Shown one piece after another: positions 1 through 6,852 of a DNA stretch of 64,000 nucleotides (within the stretch, counting starts at the first letter, position 1; each line of letters begins with the position of its first letter). The notes under the pieces were generated by a model. That model was not told where the DNA came from and did no database searches. It saw only the letters and a program-made list of their open reading frames with translations. The translations under genes were made by a program, and so were the position numbers. Source of the DNA: Labrys sp. WJW (GTDB lineage Bacteria > Pseudomonadota > Alphaproteobacteria > Rhizobiales > Labraceae). Where the stretch lies: NCBI RefSeq assembly GCF_001676615.1, contig NZ_LYXZ01000051.1, positions 53,948 to 117,947 on the forward strand, in the 5' to 3' direction.

Positions 1-1173
1 CGCGAGGTTCCGGTCGACCTGACGGTCGATTTCTTCGCTGTCGGCGATGTCGCGATCGAGGAATTGCTGAAGGGCTATGAATGTACGTGGGGCTGGTGCA
101 ACGAAGCCGATCTGCTGCATGAGCGCGTGCCGACCTTCCTCTACTCCCGCACCGGCCGCTATCCCGCGCGCGCGGATCTCGTCGATCCGGAGGCGCGCAT
201 TCCCCGCCTGGTGCAATGCGACTTCAACCCGACCGATATTGATCACCCGCTCTACCGCGACCTGGTCGAAGCGCCGCGGGAAAGCTTCAAATTCTTCCAT
301 CAGCCCTCCGGCCTGTCGGCCGAAGCCGAAAATCGCAGCGGCAAAACCTTCCTGCAGTACCAGGAGGAAGCGGCGACGATGACGAAGGAAGACAAGCGCC
401 GCTTTGTCGACGGCCTGTGGGGCTATTCCTCGGATGGAAGGCCGGTCTACCACGCCGAATTCGACCAGAAGCGCCACGTCGCCGCCGGCACGATCAAGCC
501 GGTGCCCGGCCTTCCGATTGATATCGGCTTCGACCAGGGCCTGTCGCCGGCGGCCATCCTGACGCAGACGCTGCCGACCGGGCAAATGCTTGTCCTGGCC
601 GAGGTGGTGCCCGATCACGGCACCGGCATCGAGCGCTTCCTCGCGCAGCTGCTCGCGGTGCTGATGTCCGATCGGTTCCGGGGCCTGCCGCTTGGCCTGC
701 TGGCGGCGGATCCGGCTGGCTTCTATGGCGCCGATCGCATCGCCGGACAGATGACATGGGCGGAATCGGTCGGCATGGGGCTCGGTCGGCCGATCCTGCC
801 GGCGCCGTCGAATGAGCCGGATATCCGCATTGAATCCGTGCGCATCCTGCTGACGAAGTCGATCGACAACGCGACGCCGGCGCTTCTTATCGATCCTTCC
901 TGCCGCATGGTGATCGGCGGCTTTGCTGCTCACTACAAGTTCAAGCGGATCCGCACCGCGACCTCCGATCGCTATGAGGATCGGCCGGAAAAGAACAAAT
1001 ATTCGAACCCGCATGACGCCCTGCAGTACATCACCCTGACGAAGCGCGGGCGCATGGGCGTGATCGAGGATGCCGCCAAGGGGCTGCGCGCCGGCGTGGT
1101 GCCGATCGGCCAGGCACGCGATCGGCGCGAGCGTCGAGCCGCCGGCGGCGATTTCAGCGTGTGGGACACCTGA
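1..1173 (+). CDS. Phage terminase large subunit (5' partial)
   Basis: The reading frame is open from base 1, so the start and the ATPase domain with Walker A lie outside the window. The visible 390 residues include the C-terminal RNase H-like nuclease domain that cuts concatemeric DNA during packaging. Supporting segments are GFDQGLSPAAI (first nuclease aspartate), LLAADPAGFYGAD and the late SNPHDALQYI motif typical of phage TerL. The N-terminal visible part (YECTWGWCNEADLL) matches the segment after the ATPase core in T7-like terminases. It is followed 1 base after the stop by the next virion gene. In T7 itself the terminase is the last gene; here it precedes the portal, as expected for a differently permuted prophage map. 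Confidence 0.85.
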   Translation, partial: REVPVDLTVDFFAVGDVAIEELLKGYECTWGWCNEADLLHERVPTFLYSRTGRYPARADLVDPEARIPRLVQCDFNPTDIDHPLYRDLVEAPRESFKFFHQPSGLSAEAENRSGKTFLQYQEEAATMTKEDKRRFVDGLWGYSSDGRPVYHAEFDQKRHVAAGTIKPVPGLPIDIGFDQGLSPAAILTQTLPTGQMLVLAEVVPDHGTGIERFLAQLLAVLMSDRFRGLPLGLLAADPAGFYGADRIAGQMTWAESVGMGLGRPILPAPSNEPDIRIESVRILLTKSIDNATPALLIDPSCRMVIGGFAAHYKFKRIRTATSDRYEDRPEKNKYSNPHDALQYITLTKRGRMGVIEDAAKGLRAGVVPIGQARDRRERRAAGGDFSVWDT

Positions 1174-1174
1174 C

Positions 1175-1606
1175 ATGCCCCGCCTCACCTTCGAAACGCC
1201 GGCGCCGCTGTTCGAAACCAAGGCCCTGGCGCTGGCGACCTTCGCCACGGCCAAGCCGCGGCTGGGCCAGGCCATCACGGTGCAGATCGCCGAATGCGAC
1301 AGCTTCGGGATCCGTCTCGATGGCGACCTGGTCGCCGCGCTGTTCTTCCTCGAGCTCGCCCAAAGCGACGATGAAGGGCGGCGCCTGGTCGAGGTGGCGC
1401 TCGCCGTGGATCCGCGCGGCGCCCCGCATATGCGCGAGGGCCTGGCCTTCGCGCGCTTAATCTTCGCCCGCGTGCTCGAAACTGGTCCTGTCGCGCTCCA
1501 GGCCATGGTTCGGGCGGGAAATCCGGCCGGCCATCGTATGGCGCGCCTCATGGGCTTTGTCGCCGTCGCCGAAAAGGACGGCTTCGTCACCTACAGAAAG
1601 GCTTGA
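1175..1606 (+). CDS. GNAT-like phage protein
   Basis: 143 residues starting at ATG 1175, just after the terminase stop. The C-terminal half has the GNAT acetyltransferase signature: a beta strand (LVEVALAVDPRG), a helix, then NPAGHRMARLMGF close to the end, resembling the N...A..LGF motif of that fold. Small GNAT-fold proteins occur in T7-like virion modules, where they have been annotated as internal virion protein A-like or as acetyltransferases; whether this one is catalytic cannot be told. The acetyl-CoA loop (Q/RxxGxG/A) is not clearly present, which argues for a structural role. The next gene begins 2 bases after its stop. Confidence 0.55.
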   Translation: MPRLTFETPAPLFETKALALATFATAKPRLGQAITVQIAECDSFGIRLDGDLVAALFFLELAQSDDEGRRLVEVALAVDPRGAPHMREGLAFARLIFARVLETGPVALQAMVRAGNPAGHRMARLMGFVAVAEKDGFVTYRKA

Positions 1607-1608
1607 GG

Positions 1609-1830
1609 ATGAGCAGCATGTTCGGGGGCGGTGCCGAAAAGGCCGCCAAGCGCCAGGAGCGCATGCAGGCAAACCAGAACCGCATCGCCCTGGCGCGCTC
1701 GCAGCAGGACGCGCAGGGTCGCGAACAGGAAACCGCCACCAACATGGCGGCCCTGGCCAAGGCCCCGCGCGGCCGTCGCCTGCTGATGGGCGATACCGGC
1801 GGTTCCTCGACGATCGGCGGCGGGGCCTGA
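1609..1830 (+). CDS. Small phage protein, possible gp7.3-like tail assembly protein
   Basis: 73 residues from ATG 1609; a TTG two codons upstream is less likely. The protein is a charged Gln/Arg-rich helix (about residues 8-45) followed by a C-terminal tail, GRRLLMGDTGGSSTIGGG. Position immediately upstream of the portal, small size and the basic-then-glycine tail resemble T7 gp7.3, a tail/host-range protein encoded just before the gp8 connector. This assignment rests mainly on synteny and tail composition, not on a recognised domain. Confidence 0.45.
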   Translation: MSSMFGGGAEKAAKRQERMQANQNRIALARSQQDAQGREQETATNMAALAKAPRGRRLLMGDTGGSSTIGGGA

Positions 1831-1834
1831 CATT

Positions 1835-3436
1835 ATGGCAGCGGCCGCGCCCTTCGATCTGAAACAGCATCGCAAGCGCGCGGAACGCGCATGGGGTGAA
1901 AAGAACATCTGGCAGGGCCTGTACGACCAGGCCTATGAATACGCCATCCCCTATCGCCAGCCGACGCGCCGGCGCGGCCAGGCCGTGAACCGCATCGACA
2001 ATCTCTTCGACGACACGGCCATCACCTCGACATTTCACGGCGCCGGCACCCTGAAAGAGGATCTGTTTCCGTCGGGACAGGGGTGGTTCAAATATGAGCC
2101 GGGCCCAGTCGCCAAGCTCGCGGCCAAGATGGACGCCGAGAATGGTGCCAAATTTGCGGCGGATATCGAGGCCGTCTCGGATCAGATCGTGCCGTTCTTC
2201 CAGACTGGTGAATTCGACCAGGCCGCCAACGAAGCCTGCATCGATCTCTATGCCGGTACCGGCGCGATCCTGCCGCTTGACGGCGACGATGAAAATCCGG
2301 TCGACTTCGTGGCGATTCCGACCGAGGAGCTCGCGACGGAATGGGCTAAGAACAAGCTCCTGGCCGGATACTGGCGAACGGAGGAAACACGCCGCTCGAT
2401 CAAGTTTCAATTCCCGAAGGGCAAATTCCCCGAGGAATTCGAGCGAGCCCTCGCCGCGGATGGCGCCGATGAGCTGGTCGAGATCAACCAGGACTTCGTG
2501 CGCGTTGGCAAGCGATGGAAACTGATCGTTACTCTCAAGGAGAGCACCGAGCCGGTGGTGACGGAAACCTACCGGACACAGCCCATCGTCATCGCGCGCT
2601 ATCACAAGGTCCCAGGCGAGAATTGGGGTCGCGGCCCGATCATGCTCACCTTGCCGGCTATCAAGACGAGCAACAAGGCGCAGGAGCTCGTGCTCAAGGC
2701 TTTCGCTATCCAGATGCTCGGCATCTGGGGTTATCGCCCGGGCGGCGCCTTCAACCCGGATACGGCGCGCCTGGCGCCCGGCGCCATGTGGCCGATGAAT
2801 TCGACCGGCGGCGTGATGGGGCCGGATGTGCAGCGCCTCGATCCGGCCACCGGCCGCGTCGACATGGGCCAGCTGGTGACGCAAAACCTCACCGACAGGA
2901 TCCGCACCGGCCTGCATGACGATCGGGTCGAGAGCAAGGGCAAGACGCCGGTCTCGGCCTCCGAATTCGTGGGTAGTCTTCAGCGCATGAAGGATAATTA
3001 CATCGGCGCCTTTGGGCGCCTGGTGCATGAGATTATCCCGCCACTGGTGCGCCGCGTCTCGGAAATCCTCTATCGCAAGGGCCTGCTGCAGACTGATCTC
3101 AAACCCGACCAGCTGTTCGTGCAGGTGCGCATTCTCTCGCCATTGGCCGATGCCATGCGCATCAGCCACCTCGATCCCTTCCTTAAGTTCCTGCAGCTCC
3201 TGGAAGCGCTAGGGCAGGATCCGAACCGTTTCATCGATCTCGACCAGGCGATCGATGATCTCATGACGGAACTTAACATCCGCTCGAAATGGCGCCGTAC
3301 GGCCCAACAGCGGGCGGAGATCGACCAGGCCAATGCCCAGAAGCAGGCCGGCGCCGCCGTTACCGAGGCGCTGGTCAGGAAACCCGAAATCGTGGCCGAC
3401 GCCATGAAGCCGCAAGCCACGGAAGCCGCCGCATGA
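1835..3436 (+). CDS. Phage portal (head-tail connector) protein, T7 gp8-like
   Basis: 533 residues, the usual length for podoviral connectors (about 500-560). It forms the dodecameric ring through which DNA enters and leaves the head and on which the tail is built. Recognisable segments are the N-terminal region with YEYAIPYRQP, the central AGTGAIL stretch, the NWGRGPIM motif and the helical C-terminal region ending in an Ala/Gln-rich tail. These match the T7 gp8 family. ATG 1835 follows the previous stop by 4 bases. Its TGA overlaps the start of the next gene (ATGA at 3433-3436), indicating translational coupling. Confidence 0.9.
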   Translation: MAAAAPFDLKQHRKRAERAWGEKNIWQGLYDQAYEYAIPYRQPTRRRGQAVNRIDNLFDDTAITSTFHGAGTLKEDLFPSGQGWFKYEPGPVAKLAAKMDAENGAKFAADIEAVSDQIVPFFQTGEFDQAANEACIDLYAGTGAILPLDGDDENPVDFVAIPTEELATEWAKNKLLAGYWRTEETRRSIKFQFPKGKFPEEFERALAADGADELVEINQDFVRVGKRWKLIVTLKESTEPVVTETYRTQPIVIARYHKVPGENWGRGPIMLTLPAIKTSNKAQELVLKAFAIQMLGIWGYRPGGAFNPDTARLAPGAMWPMNSTGGVMGPDVQRLDPATGRVDMGQLVTQNLTDRIRTGLHDDRVESKGKTPVSASEFVGSLQRMKDNYIGAFGRLVHEIIPPLVRRVSEILYRKGLLQTDLKPDQLFVQVRILSPLADAMRISHLDPFLKFLQLLEALGQDPNRFIDLDQAIDDLMTELNIRSKWRRTAQQRAEIDQANAQKQAGAAVTEALVRKPEIVADAMKPQATEAAA

Positions 3437-3801
3437 CCGAAAAACCGGAAGCCAGTTTCGGGCCGCGCGAGGCGCAGCCGCTCGACGTCCTGCAGCAGCT
3501 CGCGAAAACGCAGGGCTGGAAGTTCTTCGAGGCCGATGATCGCCAGTCGACCGCCCCGCTCGAAGACGACATGGCCCAGCTCGCCAATGATGCCCGCCTG
3601 GTCTTCGAGACCGAACAGGGCCGACGCGTGCTGGAATGGCTGGCCGACACCACGGTGCGCCGCCCCGTCTGGTCCTACGGCATTCAGGACCCGATGGCCT
3701 ATGTCGCCATGCGCGAGGGCCAGAACGCTGTTTTCTTCAATCTCCTCAAGCTCCTGGCATTCGGGCGCGAGGAAAAACCACCCCAACGTGAGGGAACCTG
3801 A
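3433..3801 (+). CDS. Bbp19-like phage protein
   Basis: 122 residues from ATG 3433, overlapping the portal stop by 4 bases. The C-terminal half (VFETEQGRRVLEWL ... AYVAMREGQNAVFFNLLKLL) fits the short Bbp19-like domain found between portal and scaffold genes in Bordetella BPP-1-type and other podoviruses. The function of this family is unknown; a head-assembly role is a guess from position. The N-terminal 45 residues are variable and probably disordered. The scaffold gene starts 2 bases after the stop. Confidence 0.55.
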   Translation: MTEKPEASFGPREAQPLDVLQQLAKTQGWKFFEADDRQSTAPLEDDMAQLANDARLVFETEQGRRVLEWLADTTVRRPVWSYGIQDPMAYVAMREGQNAVFFNLLKLLAFGREEKPPQREGT

Positions 3802-3803
3802 CC

Positions 3804-4727
3804 ATGCATCGCCGTTTCCTGCTTTCGAGTTTCATGCTGCAAGACTGGATTTTCCGCGCGCCCGATGGCGATGGCGTTGGTAGCGGCTCCCCCGGTGGCG
3901 GAAGTGATGCCTCCGGCTCCGGCGGTGACGGTGGCGGCGGTGGCGGCGATCCTGGCGCTGCTGCCGCCGCTGCCGCTGCAGCCGCCGCCGCGGCGGCGGG
4001 CCAGCCCTATCGGCCGGAAGGCCTGCCCGATCACTATTACGGGGCGAGCGATCGCGAGACGATCGACAAGCTCTTCAAGGTGGCGGACGGCTATCGCAAG
4101 GGCGAAGCCGAGCGGACGGAAAAGTTCGGCGCCATGCCGAAGGATGCCGCCGGCTACACCCTGACGGTGCCGGATGAGATCAAGCCCTATCTCGGCGACC
4201 TCACCAAGGATCCCGTCTATCTGCAGGCACAGAAGCATGCCTTCGCCATGGGGCTGACGCAAAAGCAGTTCGACGGCTTTGCCGGCGCCTACATCAAGGA
4301 TGTCGTCGCCGGCGGCGAGCTCGAGCCGCCATGGGATCCTGCCAAAGAGCAGGAAGCGCTGATCCCGGCGGCGCAGATGCCCGACCTGGTCGAGCGCAAC
4401 CGCGAGGTCGAGCGCCGTTCCCGCGACGCCATCGCGTGGGTGCAGACCCTGAAGACGCGCGGCCTCGACGAAAGCGCCGTTGCCATGCTCGAAAGCACCC
4501 TCGATACCGCCGCCGGCATCAAGGCGGTCGAGTATTTCCGCGCGCAGCTGCGCGAGACGGCGCCGCTGGTCGGCGGCCAGGGCGCCGGCGGCGTTTCGGC
4601 GCAGGATCTGCGCGCCAGGGCGGCCGATCCGAAGAACGATCCCACCTCGACCAAATTCGACCCGGCTTTCGCGGCCGAGACGGATGCCATGTACAAGCGC
4701 TTCTATGGCGACGGTCAACGCAACTGA
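3804..4727 (+). CDS. Capsid assembly (scaffolding) protein, T7 gp9-like
   Basis: 307 residues from ATG 3804 (ATG 3834 is an alternative). The N-terminus contains a long Gly/Ser stretch followed by an uninterrupted run of about 15 alanines (residues 50-70), then a charged helical body (DHYYGASDRETIDKLF) and a basic C-terminal helix ending in TDAMYKRFYGDG. Scaffold proteins of podoviruses are acidic and helical, directly precede the capsid gene and end with a capsid-binding helix, all of which fit. It should direct procapsid assembly and leave the mature head. The poly-alanine/glycine linker is unusually low-complexity and may vary in length between relatives. Confidence 0.75.
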   Translation: MHRRFLLSSFMLQDWIFRAPDGDGVGSGSPGGGSDASGSGGDGGGGGGDPGAAAAAAAAAAAAAAGQPYRPEGLPDHYYGASDRETIDKLFKVADGYRKGEAERTEKFGAMPKDAAGYTLTVPDEIKPYLGDLTKDPVYLQAQKHAFAMGLTQKQFDGFAGAYIKDVVAGGELEPPWDPAKEQEALIPAAQMPDLVERNREVERRSRDAIAWVQTLKTRGLDESAVAMLESTLDTAAGIKAVEYFRAQLRETAPLVGGQGAGGVSAQDLRARAADPKNDPTSTKFDPAFAAETDAMYKRFYGDGQRN

Positions 4728-4732
4728 CCCGC

Positions 4733-4767
4733 GCTTAACACTCTTCCACGCGCACGATTCTGATGGC
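4733..4767 (+). promoter_or_regulatory. Candidate phage late promoter, copy 1 (upstream of capsid)
   Basis: GCTTAAC (4733-4739) and ATTCTG (4757-4762) are separated by 17 bases and followed by A and TGGC (4764-4767). The same arrangement with the same spacing occurs at 17673-17707 before the tail-fibre gene. Conservation in two otherwise dissimilar intergenic stretches suggests a promoter recognised by host or phage polymerase. The hexamers are poor sigma-70 matches, so the recognising factor is unknown. Confidence 0.5.
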
Positions 4768-4795
4768 GGCTACCGGGATGGACCGGGGCCGCCAT
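4763..4795 (+). promoter_or_regulatory. Stem-loop in capsid mRNA leader
   Basis: ATGGCGGC (4763-4770) pairs perfectly with GCCGCCAT (4788-4795). The loop contains CCGG twice, which can extend the stem. There is no T-run, so it is not an intrinsic terminator. Its position just downstream of the candidate promoter and about 90 bases before the capsid start suggests a 5' leader hairpin that stabilises the capsid mRNA or attenuates read-through from scaffold. Confidence 0.45.
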
Positions 4796-4885
4796 CGGCC
4801 ATCATGGCACCCTGCCAAAGACCCGATCGGCGACCCTGCAATCGGCCCGGATGCGAGACGAACCCTCACATTCGGAGACGATCAG

Positions 4886-5767
4886 ATGTCTACCCGTGCC
4901 CCCGCATGGTTTGAAACCAAATATATCGATGGCGTCACCCATCGCCTGCAGTCCAAGGGCTGGCTGCTGAAGCCGGCCACGCGCGGCCCCGACGAAGTCA
5001 GGGGCAATACCGTGATCTGGAAGCGCGCCGGCATGGGCGAGGCGCAGCAGGCTTCGACCTCGATTGAAGATGCGTCCAGCATGAACCTCGATCGCGACAC
5101 GGTGCAGGCCACAATGGTCGATTGGGAAGCCAATGACTGGATCAAGAAGCGCGATCTGGAGAAGATGAGCCAGAACGAGCAGGCGGTGGTCCAGCAGTCC
5201 GGCGCCATGGCGATCGGTCGCCGCTTCGACCGCATCGTGATGGGTGCCTTCGATGCCGAGGGCGGAACCATTCTCACCGTGGGCGATGGCTCGACCGCCA
5301 TTTCTCCGGTGAACATCATGGACGCGCAGGGCCAGATCTTCAACGAAGGCTCGGGCGCCTATGAGTACTGGTGTGCCATCCCCTCGATCTTCATGCAGCA
5401 GCTCGAGCTCTATCGCGAGTTCTCCTCCGCCGATTGGGTGGCCGATGCGTATCCGCTGCTGAAGCAGATCGGCGCCCGGCGCTATCGCGGCATCAACGTC
5501 ATCCCGCTGCCCAGCCACCCCACCAACGCCGCCAAGAACTTCTTCAACATCCCGGCGGCCAACCAGATGGACGGCTACATGTGGGTGGATGGTGCGCTCG
5601 GCATGGCGAGCTCGAACAGCCTGGAATCGCGCATCGACTATATCGCGACGAAAAAGGCCTGGTTCGCGGCGAACGACATGTCGGCTTGCGCCAAGGTGAT
5701 CCTGCCGGAAGGCGTGCGCCGCCTGCGCTTCGCCACCAACGTGGCCCTGTCGCGACCGACGCCCTGA
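4886..5767 (+). CDS. Major capsid protein
   Basis: 293 residues from ATG 4886, with a GGAGA ribosome binding site at 4874-4878. An in-frame ATG at 4763 lies inside the leader hairpin and is rejected. The N-terminal segment (APAWFETKYIDGVTHRLQSKG) and the KRAGMGEAQQAS / IEDASS / DWIKKRDLEKM region match the HK97-fold capsids of podoviruses of the phiKMV/SIO1 type rather than T7 gp10 itself. The protein forms the icosahedral shell and is made after the scaffold. Strong ribosome binding site, own candidate promoter and following terminator together suggest high expression. Confidence 0.88.
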   Translation: MSTRAPAWFETKYIDGVTHRLQSKGWLLKPATRGPDEVRGNTVIWKRAGMGEAQQASTSIEDASSMNLDRDTVQATMVDWEANDWIKKRDLEKMSQNEQAVVQQSGAMAIGRRFDRIVMGAFDAEGGTILTVGDGSTAISPVNIMDAQGQIFNEGSGAYEYWCAIPSIFMQQLELYREFSSADWVADAYPLLKQIGARRYRGINVIPLPSHPTNAAKNFFNIPAANQMDGYMWVDGALGMASSNSLESRIDYIATKKAWFAANDMSACAKVILPEGVRRLRFATNVALSRPTP

Positions 5768-5775
5768 TGAAATGG

Positions 5776-5810
5776 CGCCCGGTACGCCGGGCGTTCTTCC
5801 CCTCACTTTT
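5776..5810 (+). terminator. Intrinsic terminator after capsid gene
   Basis: CGCCCGG (5776-5782), tetraloop TACG, then CCGGGCG (5787-5793), followed by a pyrimidine-rich tract ending in TTTT at 5807-5811. It lies 8 bases after the capsid stop, the same place as the T-phi terminator after T7 gene 10, and would give the capsid gene a high-level short transcript. Confidence 0.7.
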
Positions 5811-5824
5811 TCTGGAGATCTTCC

Positions 5825-6130
5825 ATGTCTTTCTGCGCAAAAGCCCTGCGCCGGCTCGACAGCCAGACGCCGGTGGGCGATGCCGCCGGCAACGCGACCT
5901 CGACCCTGGTGCAGACTTCGACCTATGCGACCAACGACGCGGCCGCCACGGTCGAGACCGCCGGCTATTTCAATGCGGCCCGTGACGCCGGCCGTGTCAG
6001 CAAGGGCGATATCATCCTCGCCACCATGGTGAACGCCGGCACGCCGGTGCTCAAGGCCTATGTGGTCACGGCGGCGCCGGTGCCGACCGGCAACGTCACG
6101 ATCGCCCTGGCTGCCACGGCCGCCGGCTGA
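5825..6130 (+). CDS. Small phage structural protein, possible head decoration protein
   Basis: 101 residues, ATG 5825 preceded by GGAG at 5813-5816. The protein is rich in Ala, Thr and Val and looks all-beta: a run of strands (TLVQTSTYATNDAAATVETAGYF, with the YATND and AGYFN motifs, then GDIILATM and LKAYVVT). Similar short proteins or domains sit next to capsid genes in tailed phages and in head-fibre proteins. Its position just after the capsid gene makes a decoration or minor head role plausible. No enzyme motif is seen. The function is inferred from position and fold-like pattern only. Confidence 0.5.
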   Translation: MSFCAKALRRLDSQTPVGDAAGNATSTLVQTSTYATNDAAATVETAGYFNAARDAGRVSKGDIILATMVNAGTPVLKAYVVTAAPVPTGNVTIALAATAAG

Positions 6131-6150
6131 TCCCGCTTTCCGACCAAACC

Positions 6151-6175
6151 AGCCCGCGCCCTTCCGGCGCGGGCT
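6151..6175 (+). terminator. GC-rich hairpin between decoration-like and tail tube A genes
   Basis: AGCCCGCGCC (6151-6160), loop CTTCC, GGCGCGGGCT (6166-6175): a perfect 10-bp stem. No T-run follows, so it may be a weak terminator, a pause site or an mRNA processing/stability element that separates head from tail expression. Confidence 0.45.
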
Positions 6176-6193
6176 CCGTCATGAGGGCGCTCC

Positions 6194-6850
6194 ATGGCCG
6201 ATTCACCCGTCACGGCAATCACCGACATCATGATCGCCAACAACGCCCTTGCCGTCTTCGCCGGCGGGGCGATCATGGCTTTCGACGAAGACACCGACCT
6301 CGCCGCCAAGGTCAATGCGACCTATGTCGACACGATCGAATCCTGCCTCGCCGCCCATCCCTGGACTTTCGCGCTCAAGACGGCGTCGCTGCAGCAGCTG
6401 ACGGCCGATCCGCAGAACGATTACCGCTATGCCTTCCAGCTGCCGGGCGATCGCATCGGCCTGCCGATCGCCATCCTGCCCAGCCTGCGGGGTCGCGATC
6501 GCCTGCGCGACTTCGCCATCGAGGGCGATCGCCTCTGCGCCGATCGGGCGCCGCTCTGGGCCGGCTATCGCTGCCGGCCGGCCGTCACGGCCTGGCCTGC
6601 CGCCTTCCGGCAGTTCGCCACCCGGGCGCTGGCGGCCGCGCTGGCCATGCCGGTTTCGCAGGATGCGAACCTCGCCGCTGCCCTCGACCAGGATGCCTGG
6701 GGCGCGGCCAGCCAGGACCGCCGCGGCGGTCTCTTCCTCAAGGCCATGCAGCAGGATCTTTCCCATCCCGGCCCGCAACCGCTCTGGGCCTCGGATCCGC
6801 TCACCGATGCCTGGTATGGCGGTGCCTCCTCCGGCGAGTGGTGGGCCTGA
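6194..6850 (+). CDS. Tail tubular protein A, T7 gp11-like
   Basis: 218 residues from ATG 6194. Tail tubular protein A makes the upper ring (gatekeeper) joining portal and tail. The family signature HPWTFAL is present at about residues 54-60. It is followed by the RYAFQLPGD segment seen in the same family, and an acidic/aromatic end (DPLTDAWYGG). Its length is close to the T7 homologue (about 196). The gene ends 2 bases before the tail tube B start. A second reading frame is also open across this gene, but that is a GC-driven shadow. Confidence 0.82.
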   Translation: MADSPVTAITDIMIANNALAVFAGGAIMAFDEDTDLAAKVNATYVDTIESCLAAHPWTFALKTASLQQLTADPQNDYRYAFQLPGDRIGLPIAILPSLRGRDRLRDFAIEGDRLCADRAPLWAGYRCRPAVTAWPAAFRQFATRALAAALAMPVSQDANLAAALDQDAWGAASQDRRGGLFLKAMQQDLSHPGPQPLWASDPLTDAWYGGASSGEWWA

Positions 6851-6852
6851 CC

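Noticed and set aside
1457..3169. 570-codon minus-strand frame opposite the portal gene
   Set aside because: Composition is typical of the antisense frame of a GC-rich gene (His/Asp/Gly/Arg-rich), with no domain, and it covers the certain portal gene.
6181..6852. Upstream extension of the tail tube B frame, making an apparent 1039-residue protein
   Set aside because: The first 224 codons overlap the well supported tail tube A gene in another frame and have the Arg/Pro/His-rich composition of a GC shadow. The family N-terminus begins at 6853.
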